This document shows, in pieces, positions 21,733-33,589 of a DNA stretch of 64,000 bases. The stretch is from Bufo bufo (lineage: Eukaryota > Chordata > Amphibia > Anura > Bufonidae): NCBI RefSeq assembly GCF_905171765.1, contig NC_053389.1, positions 744,807,146-744,871,145 of the forward strand. Direction: 5' to 3'. The notes beneath the pieces are model-generated. The model saw only the letters and a list, made by a program, of their open reading frames with translations, had not been told where the DNA came from and searched no databases. A program made the position numbers and the translations under genes. The stretch's first letter is position 1; the number at the start of each line of letters is the position of its first letter.

Positions 21733-23685
21733 ATGTCAAACAGGGGGTATTCTTCTGAAGAGGCCTACAGGATTCTGACGCAGTCGGATGAGGAATGGGA
21801 ACCCTCATCTGATGAATCTAGCGGGTCAGAATATGAACCTGTAGAAAGCAGTGGCTCTCTGACCCAAAGTTAGGACGAGGAGGCTGAGGTCCCTGATAGG
21901 ACCAGGCGTACCCGGCCCCGTGTCGCTAGACCACAGGTTGCGCAGGATCCGCTTCAAGAGCAGCAGAGTGGGGCTGGCGCTGTCGGATCACGTGGTGAGG
22001 CATACACCAGCAGCGCAGCCCTTCCTGGACCTAGTACCAGCACTGCCGTACAACATGGTGAAGTAGCAAGCACCAGAAGGGCAGTTGAAGCTGGTACGGT
22101 GGCACGTGCAGTAGTTACCCCGTCGCAGCCACCGCACAGACAGGCCCGTAGAGCCCCTAGAATCCCTGAGGTGCTGGCAAACCCTGATTGGCAGTCACCA
22201 ACTTCAGCCGCACCATTAGTTCCCCCTTTCACCGCCCAGTCTGGAGTTCGGGTTGAGACGGCTCAGATCGGTTCGGCCCTGGGATTTTTTGAGCTGTTCT
22301 TGACTGCGGAGCTCTTAGACTTAGTTGTGGCAGAAACAAATCGGTATGCCACACAATTTATAACCGCCAACCCGGGAAGCTTTTATGCCCAGCCTTTCCG
22401 GTAGAAACCAGTCCAAGTTTCCGAAATTAATTTTTTTTTGGGCCTTCTCCTCAACATGGGTCTAACTAAAAAGCATGAATTGCAGTCATATTGGTCCACG
22501 AACCCAATTCATCACATGCCCATGTTCTCTGCTGCTATGTCCAGGACACGATTTGAGACCATCCTGCATTTCCTGCACTTTAGTGACAACACCACCTCCC
22601 GTCCCAGAGGCCACCCAGCTTTTGACCGGCTCCACAAAATTCGGCCCCTCATAGACCATTTCAACCAGAAATTTGCAGATTTGTATACCCCAGAGCAAAA
22701 CATCTGCATAGACGAGTCCCTAATACATTTTACCGGGCGCCTTGGCATCAAACAATACATCCCAAGCAAGCGTTCCCGGTATGGGGTCAAATTGTATAAG
22801 CTCTGTGAAAGGGCCACAGGTTATACCCACAAATTTCGTGTCTATGAGAGAAAATATCAGACCCTGGAGCCGGTCGGTTGCCCTGACTACCTGGGGAGCA
22901 GTGGGAAGACAGTCTGGGACTTGGTGTCACCCTTATTCGGCAAGGGGTATCATCTTTATGTGGACAATTTCTACACAAGTGTGGCCCTCTTTAGGCATTT
23001 GTTTCTAGAACAGATTTGCGCCTGTGGCACCGTGCGACCTAGTCGCCGGGGCTTCCCCCAACGGCTCGTTACCACCCGTCTTGCAAGGGGGGAGAGGGCT
23101 GCCTTGTGTAACGAAGAACTGCTCGCGGTGAAATGGAGAGACAAGCGTGACGTTTACATGCTCTCCTCCATTCACGCAGACACGACAATCCAAATTGAGC
23201 GAGCAACCCGTGTCATTGAAAAGCCCCTCTCAGTCCACGACTATAATGCGCTCATAGGAGGGGTGGACTTCAATGACCAGATGTTGTCTCCGTATTTAGT
23301 GTCCCGCAGAACCAGACGCTGGTATAAGAAGGTGTCTGTATATTTGATTCAATTGGCTCTGTATAATAGTTTTGTTCTCTACAGTAAGGCTGGGAGAACA
23401 CGATCCTTCCGCAAATTTCAGGAAGAGATCATCGAGAACCTCCTGTATCCAGAAGGTTCCGTGGCCCCATCCACCAGTGTAGTTAGCCGTCTACACGAGC
23501 GACATTTCCCCAATGTCGTTGCCGGTACCTCAACCCAACCGTCACCCCGAAAAAGATGTTGTGTCTGTAGCAGGAGTGGAATAAGGCGTGACACCCGCTA
23601 TTTCTGTCCTGACTGTCCTGACCACCCTGCCCTATGCTTAGGGGAGTGTTTCCGGAAGTACCACACACAGGTACACCTAGCATAG
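21733..23685 (+). pseudogene. piggyBac transposase (PGBD4-like) with two in-frame stops
   Basis: One frame of 651 codons runs from ATG 21733 (MSNRGYSSEEAYRILTQSDE) to the stop at 23685, broken only by TAG at 21871-21873 and TAG at 22402-22404. After an acidic N-terminus, the DDE domain shows CIDESLIHFTGR, HLYVDNFYTS and GGVDFNDQM, so the three catalytic aspartates are kept. The C-terminal cysteine-rich domain is CCVCSRSG ... YFCPDCPDHPALCLGECF. The enzyme excises and reinserts its element at TTAA. From 22438 onward 415 codons are open, so the element died recently. Confidence 0.95.
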
Positions 23686-24519
23686 GGATCACATCTCACC
23701 AGGACAGGCACACAGGGCTATTAGGGCCCATTCACTCACAGCTGCTGCAAACGTCTCCTTTCACCTGGGACAAAGTGCATAAAGCACTTCGCCACATCTT
23801 TGGGCGATTTGCGCTTTGCACATTGACCCATGGGGAAGGAGAGGTTTGTTCTATAAAGGTAAAAAAAAAAAAAAACACCAGTAAGCAAAAAGGTTAATGT
23901 TCAGTTCAAAAAGTTAAAGTTTATATGTTCTGTTCCAAAGTTAATAAAATTATTGCGTTGCGGCCTGGTTTTTTCTTTTTTTTTTTTTACCTTCCAGGTG
24001 GACCAACCGATCGACTAGCTGCAGCACTGATGTGCATTCTGACAGAAGCATTGCGCTGCTGTCAGATTACACGCAAGTCGGTGTATGCGGCGCTGCAAGA
24101 CGAGATTTCTCCTCTGCAGTAAAAGATACGTTTGCCAAGGCATATGAGCTGAGGAGGTGGCGGTGTTCCTATGCTTTGGCAAACACTTTGTATATAAAAA
24201 AAAAATAAAAAATCCCGGCAATGATTTATTCATCCAAATCGATTGATGTGAATGGAGAAATCTGGTTTGCCAGGGCATACGAGCTAAGTGGGTATGGATG
24301 TTGGGCGGAGCTCCTATGTCCTGGCAGACGCCTTTCCCCTCCTTTTTTTTTTTGGCAGAGATTTTTTCATCCACATTGATCGATGCGAATGAAGAAATCT
24401 GTGCCGTTCATTTTTTTCTTTCAGCCCAGAGGCTGAACGAAAAAAAAAAATCTCATTACCTGTATGCTCAATATAAGGAGAATAGCAGAAACTCCTAATG
24501 CTGGCCATAAATGTAATGA

Positions 24520-27120
24520 TTGCGGAGACCCTCAAATGCCAGGGCAGAACAAACACCCCACAACAACCCCATTTTGGAAAGAAGACACCCCAAGGTATTC
24601 GCTGAGGGGCATATTGAGTCCATGAAAGATTAAAATTTTTGTCCCAAGTTAGCGGAAAGTGAGACTTTGTGAGGAAAAAAAATAAAAAAATCTATTTCCG
24701 CTAACTTATGCCAATTTTTTTTTTTTTCTATAAACTCGCCAGGCCCCTCATTGAATACCTTGGGGTGTCTTCTTTCCAAAATGGGGTCACATGTGGGGTA
24801 TTTATACTGCCCTGGCTTTTTAGGGGCCCAAAAGCGTGAGAAGAAGTCTGGGATCCAAATGTCTAAAAATGCTCTCCTAAAAGGAATTTGGGCACCTTTG
24901 CGCATCTAGGCTGCAAAAAAGTGTCGCACATGTGGTATCGCCGTACTCAGGAGAAGTTGGGGAATGTGTTTTGAGGTGTCATTTTACATATACCCATGCT
25001 GGGTGAGAGAAATATCTTGGTCAAATGCCAACTTTGTATAAAAGAATGGGAAAAGTTGTCTTTTGCCAAGATATTTCTCTCACCCAGCATGGGTATATGT
25101 AAAATGACACACCAAAACACATTGCCCAACTTCTCCTGAGTACAGAGATACCACATGTGTGACACTTTTTTGCAGACTAGGTGGGCAAAGGGGCCCACAT
25201 TCCAAAGAGCACCTTTCGGATTTCACCGGTCATTTTTTACACATTTTGATTTCAAACTTCTTACCACACATTTGGGCCCCTAGAATGCCAGGGCAGTATA
25301 ACTACCCCACAATTGACCCCATTTTGGAAAGAAGACACCCCAAGGTATTCCGTGAGGGCATGGCGAGTTCCTAGAATTTTTTATTTTTTGTCACAAGTTA
25401 GCGGAAAATGATGATTTTTTTATTTTTTTTCTTACAAAGTCTCATATTCCACTTACTTGTGACAAAAAATAAAAACTTCCATGAACTCACTATGCCCATC
25501 AGCGAATACCTTGGGGTGTCTTCTTTCCAAAATGGGGTCACTTGTGGGGTAGTTATACTGCCCTGGCATTCTAGGGGCCCAAATGTGTGGTAAGTAGTTT
25601 GAAATCAAAATCAGTAAAAAATGGCCGGTGAAATCCGAAAGGTGCTCTTTGGAATGTGGGCCCCTTTGCCCACCTAGGCTGCAAAAAAGTGTCACACATC
25701 TGTTATCTCCGTACTCAGGAGAAGTTGGGCAATGTGTTTTGGGGTGTCATTTTACATATACCCATGCAGGGTGAGATAAATATCTTGGTCAAATGCCAAC
25801 TTTGTATAAAAAAAATGGGAAAAGTTGTCTTTTGCCAAGATATTTCTCTCACCCAGCATGGGTATATGTAAAATGACACCCCAAAACACATTCCCCAACT
25901 TCTCCTGAGTACGGAGATACCACATGTGTTACACTTTTTTGCAGCCTAGGTGGGCAAAGGGGGCCACATTGCAAAGAACACCTTTCGGATTTCACCGGTC
26001 ATTTTTTACACATTTTGATTTCAAACTTCTTACCACACATTTGGGCCCCTAGAATGCCAGGGCAGTATAACTACCCCACAAGTGACCCCATTTTGGAAAG
26101 AAGACACCCCAAGGTATTCACTGATGGGCATAGTGAGTTCATGGAAGTTTTTATTTTTTGTCACAAGTTAGTGGAATATGAGACTTTGTAAGAAAAAAAA
26201 AAATCATAATTTTCCGCTAATTTGTGACAAAAAATAAAAAATTCTAGGAACTCGCCATGCCCCTCACGGAATACCTTGGGGTGTCTTCTTTCCAAAATGG
26301 GGTCACTTGTGGGGTAGTTATACTGCCCTGGCATTCTAGGGGCCCAAATGTGTGGTAAGAAGTTTGAAATCAAAATGTGTAAAAAATGACCGGTGAAATC
26401 CGAAAGGTGCTCTTTGGAATGTGGGCCCCTTTGCCCACCTAGGCTGCAAGAAAGTGTCACACATCTGGTATCTCCGTACTCAGGAGAAGTTGGGCAATGT
26501 GTTTTGGGGTGTCATTTTACATATACCCATGCTGGGTGAGAGAAATATCTTGGCAAAAGACAACTTTTCCCATTTTTTTATACAAAGTTGGCATTTGACC
26601 AAGATATTTATCTCACCCAGCATGGGTATATGTAAAATGACACCCCAAAACACATTCCCCAACTTCTCCTGAGTACGGCGATACCACATGTGTGGCACTT
26701 TTTTGCAGCCTAGGTGGGCAAAGGGGCCAACATTCCAAAGAGCACCTTTCGGATTTCACCGGCCATTTTTTACAGATTTTGATTTCAAACTACTTACCAC
26801 ACATTTGGGCCCCTAGAATGCCAGGGCAGTATAACTACCCCAAAAGTGACCCCATTTTGGAAAGAAGACACCCCAAGGTATTCGCTGATGGGCATAGTGA
26901 GTTCATAGAAGTTTTTATTTTTTGTCACAAGTTAGTGGAATATGAGACTTTGTAAGAAAAAATAAAAATAAAAAATAAATCATAATTTTCCACTAACTTG
27001 TGACAAAAAATAAAAAGTTCTATGAACTCACTATGCCCATCAGCGAATACCTTAGGGTGTCTACTTTCCGAAATGGGGTCATTTGTGGGGTGTTTGTACT
27101 GTCTGGGCATTGTAGAACCT
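24520..27120. repeat. Chain of alternating inverted ~380-bp repeats
   Basis: A ~380-bp unit is repeated with alternating orientation. Symmetry centres lie near 24690, 25050, 25430, 25820, 26195, 26575 and 26975. One type of centre is TTAGCGGAAAATGA...CCACTAACTTGTGAC, the other AATATCTTGG...CCAAGATATTTCTCTC. Marker blocks are AAAGAAGACACCCCAAGGTA and TCTCCTGAGTACGGAGATAC in both orientations. Because of the symmetry, near-identical ~80-codon frames appear on both strands; none is a gene. Confidence 0.93.
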
Positions 27121-27522
27121 CAGGAAACATGACAGGTGCTTAGAAAATCAGAGCTGCTTCAAAAAGCGGAAATTCACATTTTTGTACCATAGTTTGTAAA
27201 CGCTATAACTTTTACCCAAACCATTTTTTTTTTACCCAAACATTTTTTTTTATCAAAGACATGTAGAACAATAAATTTAGAGAAAAATTTATATATGGAT
27301 GTTGTTTTTTTTGCAAAATTTTACAACTGAAACTGAAAAATGTCAGCAGCAATGAAATACCACCAAATGAAAGCTTTATTAGTGAGAAGAAAAGGAGGTA
27401 AAATTCATTTGGGTGGTAAGTTGCATGACCGAGCAATAAACGGTGAAAGTAGTGTAGGTCAGAAGTGTAAAAAGTGGCCTGGTCATTATGGGTGTTTAAG
27501 CTATAGGGGCTGAGGTGGTTAA

Positions 27523-27737
27523 TCCCTCCCTAGCACACGAAACCCCAAAACAGTAACACTAAAACAAAGCCAAATACTTCTTGTTTTGTTTTTTAGTTTT
27601 TTTCACAGACAAAAGACGCTGACAATAATCCCTCCCTAGCACATGAAACCCTAAAACAGTAACACTAAAACACAGGCAAAGACTTTTTATTTAATTTTTT
27701 TGACACAAAGACAGGAAAATATTTGCGTTCAACACTA
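27523..27737. repeat. hAT-B1 leader repeats, part 3, and 5' terminus
   Basis: Leader units (AATCCCTCCCTAGCACACGA, CAGTAACACTAAAACA) continue to AATATTTGCGTTCAACACTA at 27737, read on the minus strand as a hAT terminus starting TAGTGTTGAACGC. The 8 bp that follow are GTCATTAC. Confidence 0.75.
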
Positions 27738-28257
27738 GTCATTACTTACCAACTGTGAGAGAGCGATCCCTTACAGTGCTGACAGCAGGAAACCAATGGC
27801 AGTAGGAAAATAAAAGTGATCTGGACTCCTTATTTCCAGTACTTCACATGCATCACTGAAGAAGGTAGTCCAAAATTGGGGTGACAGATTCCCTTTAAAG
27901 CAGGGGTGTCCAAACTTTTTTCGAGGAGGGCCAGATTTGATAAAGTGAACATGTGCGAGGGCCGACCATTTTGCCCAACATTCTTTGAACCATTAAAATT
28001 ACATGCAAATTAACTATTTTATGCAAATTTTATTGCAAACGGCATACCTTTCATTTTGTGACTTGGATGACAAATCTAAACAGGTGTTAAATCACTCTGC
28101 CTTCAATATAAAAAACAGGAGGCAGAAATATGTCGGAAACAGTACATTACAAGGTTGTCTGTTAACTTTTAAATTCCAAAAATGTGAACAGGAACATAAC
28201 ACCATGTATACACATATGTTCAAATATATTTATAACTGATTGACCAACTGACATTGA

Positions 28258-28751
28258 AGGGAACCTGTTATCAACTTTATTCCACCCATACTAAAGGCAG
28301 AATAAAGTAGAGACAGGTGAGTTGATTTCAGCGGTCTGTCATTTATAAGTTAAAAGTAAGTGGTTGCCGAGAATCAACAACACAATCATTGCAGACTGGT
28401 CCTGGAAAAGAGTCTCGGACACCTGAGAAGAGTCCTGGTTATTCATGAATTCCTGCTCTCCTGCCCACTGCTGATGACTGACAGGCTTCTACCTGGTTTT
28501 CTCCCTTTCTCTCTAGGAGAGAACTGCCAATCATCAGCAGATGGGTGAGAGAGCAGGAGATTATGAATAACCAGGACTCTTCTCAGGTAGATTTGACTCT
28601 TTTCAAGGCCTGGGCTGCAATGATTATGATGCTGGTTCTCAGCAACCACTTAATTTTAGCTCACGAGCGACACACCGCTGAAATCAGCATTTCTGTCACT
28701 AATTTATGCTGTCCTCAGTGAGATCAGCATAAAGTTGATGACAGGTTCCCT
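28258..28751. mobile_element. TTAA-type MITE inside the Charlie-type hAT
   Basis: AGGGAACCTGTTATCAACTT at the left and, in reverse, AGGGAACCTGTCATCAACTT at the right are inverted ends. The flanks are TTGA (28254-28257) and TTAA (28752-28755), consistent with a piggyBac-type TTAA target with one later change. Inner parts are also partly inverted (CTCTCCTGCCCACTGCTGAT / ATCAGCAGATGGGTGAGAGA). No coding capacity. Confidence 0.82.
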
Positions 28752-28804
28752 TTAACTGAGATTTTACAATGTATTCATCTCAACTGAAAAAAATCTTGCC
28801 TGCA

Positions 28805-30625
28805 CTAATGTGAAGGGTGAAACTGAGATCTGGACTGCAGCAGATAGGCTAGATCTGGTTCAAAGGCTGTGGTTTTGATGCGCAAAATATCACGCAAGTG
28901 AGAGTCACTTAGTCTTGTCCGCATGCGATTCTTGTTAAGGTTCATAACAGAGAATGTCTTCTCACACAAATATGTTGAGCCAAACAAGCTCAGCATTTTC
29001 TTTGCCAATGTTCGAATCTCTTTAAAACGGCTCTTATCCAGTTGGCTGTAAAATTTCACAAGAGAGAGCTGTTGGTGCCAACTGCGTAACTCACTGTCAC
29101 AATGCAGGTCAATGAGCTCGAGCTGCAGCTGATCTGGAGCATCGTCGGGGTCAACAGAGAATGGAGAGGAGAAAAGGGTGATCTCCTTTTCAATAGCTGC
29201 AAAATCTTGAAAGCGCCGTCTAAACTCCCCAGCAAGAGATACGATGTCTGCTGCATACCTGCTAGTTTGCACACTGATATCATCCTGTGGAAAACTGTTC
29301 ATTGTTTCCTGCAACGCTGAAAAATGAATGGTATTGGGCGGTGTTTGTGACAAATGCTTTTGGAAAAGTTGCAGCTTTGTTCCAAAGGCTTTGAGGTGTG
29401 AATAAAGCTGGTTCACCGCTGCATCTTTGCCCTGAAGACTCGTGTTCAGTACATTCAGATGCTTTGTTATGTCGACTAGAAACCCTAAATCAGCCAGCCA
29501 AATAGGATCAGCTAGTTCTCGCATCGGTTGTCCCTTTGTTTCCAAGAATTCTCCAATTTCTTTTCTGAGAGAGTAGAAACGCTGCAGTGCAGACCCTCGA
29601 CTGAGCCATCTTACATCGTTATGATATAAAACATCTTCGTATTCAGCCTGGATATCCAGTAGAAACTGTTTAAACTGGCGGTGGCACAGGGCTCTAGAGC
29701 GAATAAAATTTATGGTCTTTAGCACCGGTTTCATAACATGGTCATATTTGAGATGTTTAGCACAGAGAACTTGTTGATGAATGATACAATGCAGTTTAAT
29801 AGCTTTGCCTCCTTCTTCGATCACCTTGTTACAGATTAGGGTTGATAATCAACTTCGTTCACCAGCCATGGCAGGTGCCCCATCAGTAATTATCCCAGTA
29901 ACTTTGTTCCAAGGCAGTTTCATGTCATCTATGGCAGAACTAACAGAAACAAATAAATCTGTTCCTCTTGTTTGGTCCTTAAGGCTCTGGAGGTCAAGTA
30001 GCTCTTCAGTAACATTCATTTCATCGTCAAACCCTCTCAGAAAAATCAGCAACTGAGCTGTGTCGGAGAGGTCCGTGCTTTCATCACAGGCTATTGAAAA
30101 GAAGTCAAAATCAACTCCTTTTGACGTTAACTGTCTCTTAATATCTGATGAAATTTCTTCTACTCTCCGTGTTACAGTGTTACGAGCCAGGCAAATTTTG
30201 GAAAACTCTGACTTCTTCTCGGGACAGATATTCTGCACCATTTTCATAACGCATTCTTTGATAAAGTCACCCTCAGCAAAAGATTTGCAATTTTTAGCAA
30301 TTAACGTTGCTACCTCATAGCTAGCCCTTGTGGCATTTTCATTTGACTCACGGGCTCTTGTAAAAAATCGCTGTTGTGACATTAAAACAGCTTCAAGTTG
30401 CTTCACCTTGTCACTGCGGTTGCGCCCTGTTAGCTTGACGTATGTGCTGTGTCTCGACTGGTAGTGTCTCTTGACATTAAATTCCTTATCAACAGCCACA
30501 GTCTCTTGGCATATTAGACAAACACAGTGATTCCGTATTTCAGTGAAAAAATATTCCACTTTCCACCTGTCCTGGAAGCGGCGTCCCTCACTGTCAACTT
30601 TTCGTTTCTTATTTGTAGTTGCCAT
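28805..30625 (-). pseudogene. Charlie/GTF2IRD2-like hAT transposase, one in-frame stop
   Basis: One frame of 607 codons runs from ATG 30625 (MATTNKKRKVDSEGRRFQDR) to the stop at 28805, broken once by TGA just after ITDGAPAMAGERS (about codon 259). It has a BED-type zinc finger (CLIC ... HYQSRH, about residues 37-60), the first catalytic region FFSIACDESTDLS, the second ITDGAPAM, the CIIHQQVLCAKHL motif, and the C-terminal dimerization block FGSTYLCEKTFSVMNLNKNR with the catalytic Glu. Length and domain order fit full-length members. The hit codon would be Gly in relatives. No frameshift is seen. Confidence 0.95.
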
Positions 30626-31149
30626 TATAAAAATTGGCCAGATGGGGAGAAGTTATTTGTAGAGAGTACTAGGAGCACAATCAGATAATCAGATTCTAGC
30701 CCAGTGACGTACAGTGAGGGGTTAATGAAGGGTATGACAGCTTGCTACCACTGATTCAGATTATGCCCCCTTTTCTGCTTTAGTTCACAGCCCAGCCTGC
30801 AAGTGTGTGTTTTTTTTCCTCAATAGACTCAAATAGGCTCAATAGCCCTTATGGTCGCTCTGGCCTTGTGGCTGTAAGTGTGGAGGCGCAGGGAGATGGA
30901 AAGGCGACGTTAATTGGTGATGACTTTGATTATTATGTTTGGACCTGGAACTCAGCGCTAGAACGCAGCCAGAAATGTTTTAATACATTTTTTCTTCTAC
31001 ATTTGGGACCTTCACACTGTATAAATATCCTCTGGGGGTAATGTGACCGTGGAGGTAGGAGACCTCAACAAACTGCAACTTAATCAATCACAATTGTATG
31101 TTATGTGCAGTATGACCGATATTCTGGCCTTACAAGAGAAGAAAAGACG

Positions 31150-31280
31150 AGATCTCGCGATGTCCGAGATCTCGTGACATCTGAGATTTGGGCTTTCCTT
31201 CTCCTTGAGCCCAAATCCTGCGAGATCTCGGCTTTCCTTCTCTGTGAAGGCAAAGACCAAATCTCGCGTGATCTCGGACG
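31150..31280. promoter_or_regulatory. CpG-rich candidate promoter of the Charlie-type hAT
   Basis: Near-matches to TCTCGCGAGA at 31153 (TCTCGCGATG) and 31262 (TCTCGCGTGA), plus several CGAGATCTCG-type palindromes, lie about 520-680 bp upstream of the minus-strand ATG. A promoter role is inference from motif density and position. Confidence 0.4.
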
Positions 31281-31474
31281 TCGCCGCGAGATTTGGCCTT
31301 TGCTGATGCAGCCTCTTCCTGTGAAGCTGTGAGCTCCCGGTGAGTAGCTGGCGGTGACTGGTGAGAGGGGCCGGGGGCCGGAATACCCACGATTTAATCA
31401 AACCTCTGGGGGGCCGTTTTACTCCAGACCAATTGCGGCCCGCGGGCCGGACTTTGGACATGTAGGCTTTAAAG

Positions 31475-33540
31475 GGACTATGTCATCAGGACTATGTTGC
31501 CCCATCCGAGGGCTGCACAAACTCATACAGAGACCCTAATTTCCAGAAGGTATCACTTATATTGTTTCTTGTTCTACTGTTTAAGACACTGTTTGTCTCC
31601 TACAAGGCAGCTGTAGTTCGCAGTGTTCAAGAGCACTGGGCTCCCCCTGCCACTGATTGATAGTATCTGCCTATGCACAGTATAGGGAGAAAGCTGTCAA
31701 TCAGTAGTAGGTTAACTGCTTTTCTTTAGCTGCCTAGGAAATGGGAAGTAGAAGTACAGTAGTCACTGTTGAATTGCATAACACCGGGGGTCTGTAGGGA
31801 GAAGAAAAAAAAGAAGAAGCCTCCCACTTGTTGCATAACCATTTTTTTATAAAGTAAAAGCATGAAAAAGTCATTGGGTTGAAATCAGGTTACAAGGGAG
31901 AATCGTGCAGGCTCCTCATAGCTCTTCTGTGCAAGTGTATGACTCTGCTTGCTAGGTCTCTCACAATACCTCTGCAGGTTCAATTAAGAGGAAAATCATT
32001 GAGTTCACTGCAGGAAAAAAACCATGTCATGGTTTGTTACCTGCAAAACACGGCAGGTCTCTGGAAAGACAGTGCGTTTATTATGTAGCCTTCAACTTCA
32101 AGCCCTGACGGGATTGGCATTTGCCTACAAAGGTCTGAGCTGTAGGGTGCAGGAAGAAGCTGTGAAAGGACTGTGGAGAAAGCAGTTATATATCCTGAGG
32201 AAACACAAGTTACAAGCCAGGAAGGACAATTCTACATTCTGAGCATCTGCTGCCTGCAATAAGCTAAACAGATAAGGACCTGATCTCACTGAAGTTTGAA
32301 GGAAGAAGTGTTGAAGCCTTTATAACGTCGTATTTATATTAGCGACCTCGTTTAGATCACTGTGCCAAGTTTTTGTGTAGCGGTAGAAAACCTGATGGTG
32401 GATATGCAGCCCTTATGAAATTGCAGTCACTGTGTAATGTATGGTATGGCTTCAGCCTTTTTATTCATGCAGTTCTGTTCAGTTTAGATTAAAAAGCTAC
32501 TGCATATAAAATATAATTGTTACCAGTATTGATTGTGCAAAAATCTCACCCAACTAGAAGAAAAGTAAGAGCAAACACCAGTGACATAGCAGACTACAGG
32601 CAGCTCCAAACCACATCCACCACCATGGCTGTAGCCCAACTTATTATACCAACTCACACCCTTCAGTGAACACTTTTCTTGCTAGTTTCATATACCGTAC
32701 CAGTAAAGTGACATTTTATAACCATATTATGGCCGCAATACCAGGACCTCCATTGGTTCTACAAAGCCAGGCTTAGACTACCATAGAGCACTATGACGAT
32801 CAGTAGAACCAAAGAAGGTCCTGATCCTTATAATATGAATGCTAAAATGTGGCTGCGTTATGGCCGCCTGAAACCGGAATAACTTTTTTATTTGTGGGGG
32901 CATTACTATGACTGAATCAATGTTAAAAAAAATTGCAATGAAGTTTAGTTGTATATTCTCAGGCCATCTGTGGCTGAAAGACTGGTGCTACAGACCACTT
33001 TCCAATAAAGCAGACTCAGTACTTGCCCAATGTAATGAGCACCATAGCCATATTTAAAGGGGGGTGGGAGTTGCAGAGTTTCTGACATTATGTTTTCCCA
33101 GTGCGTCCTTCCCCGTCCCTCCAAGTCCTGAAAGTTTCATTATATGTTTGGCGCATCCTCCGGCAGTCTGTGTGCCTAAACCGAAATAATATTGTTTTAA
33201 GTTGCACCTGAAAACTGGTGAAAATTAAGATAAATATGTTGCAGTCGCTGGCAGTGCCTCCTTTGCGCCCTTGCCATGCCACCTTTTAGAAAAATGGCAA
33301 GGGTGACATAAAAAACACCACTTCCAACAATATTTTGTCAGAATGCCATCTAAAAAGTCGGAAACACAGACGCAGTAAAAGGATAAATCCCCCTTTATAA
33401 GCCATTATTTATCTGGTCTTTGGTGACAAGATATGGACACTGACTTATGTCATATTGACTGTTAAAATAGTTAATTTTAGCATTCACTCTAAGCTCCAAA
33501 TTCTAAAATTATAGCTATATCAATAACAATATACTGGAGA
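31475..33540. other. Stretch without recognised element or gene
   Basis: About 2.1 kb of mixed-composition DNA. Frames are short (at most about 70 codons) and without recognisable domains. I see no terminal repeats, satellites or RNA genes. It may be old unique sequence, or repeats too diverged to recognise. Confidence 0.6.
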
Positions 33541-33589
33541 GAAACAGATGAGACAGATATGAAGTTTCAGGTTTCCAGAATGTTCTCTG

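Larger units (their letters stand above)
20774..27518 (+). mobile_element. Complete piggyBac element (6745 bp)
   Basis: The termini CCACCTC (20774) and GAGGTGG (27518) are inverted and flanked by TTAA on both sides (20770-20773 and 27519-27522), the piggyBac signature. The target is a hAT leader unit; intact units elsewhere read GACGCTGACAATAATCCCTC, so only the TTAA position was used. Content: CpG-rich 5' region, transposase 21733-23685, then about 3.8 kb of noncoding DNA dominated by alternating inverted repeats. That 3' part is far longer than in usual 2.5-3.5 kb piggyBac elements. Confidence 0.95.
16300..27737 (-). mobile_element. hAT family B, copy 1 (B1), split by L1 and piggyBac insertions
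   Basis: Minus-strand order: terminus CAACACTA (reads TAGTGTTGAACGCAAATATT) at 27737, leader repeats (27523-27730, 20443-20769, 19060-19228), transposase remnant (19057 down to 16300). The leader is interrupted by a complete piggyBac element (20774-27518) and an L1 3' fragment. Without them the leader would be about 900 bp. The same family, with a matching leader (CCCAACCCAATAAAG-like segment) and ORF start, is seen at 55360-58174. The 3' end is unclear. Confidence 0.7.
27901..31466 (-). mobile_element. Nearly intact Charlie-type hAT (3566 bp) with 8-bp TSD
   Basis: The left end CAGGGGTGTCCAAACTTTTT and the right end ...GGGCCGGACTTTGGACATG are the typical inverted ends of Charlie-group hAT elements. 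CTTTAAAG flanks the element at 27893-27900 and 31467-31474, an 8-bp target duplication. The minus-strand transposase fills 28805-30625. Upstream of it (31100-31300) lies a CpG-rich segment with several TCTCGCG motifs. A TTAA-type MITE (28258-28751) sits in the 3' noncoding part. The right TIR has 3-4 changes near its tip. Confidence 0.95.

Noticed and set aside
24630..27110. Many near-identical ~60-100-codon frames on both strands
   Set aside because: They mirror each other because of the alternating inverted repeats; none has a domain or codon bias.
15796..27737. Pairing of the TAGTG termini at 15796 and 27737 as ends of one hAT
   Set aside because: The flanking 8-mers differ (GTTAAACT versus GTCATTAC) and the terminal repeats match only in the first few bases, so I left the 3' end of hAT-B1 open.
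31105..31461. Frames of 75-125 codons in the CpG-rich segment
   Set aside because: The segment is the noncoding 5' region of the Charlie-type hAT, with repeated CGAGATCTCG motifs and no domain.
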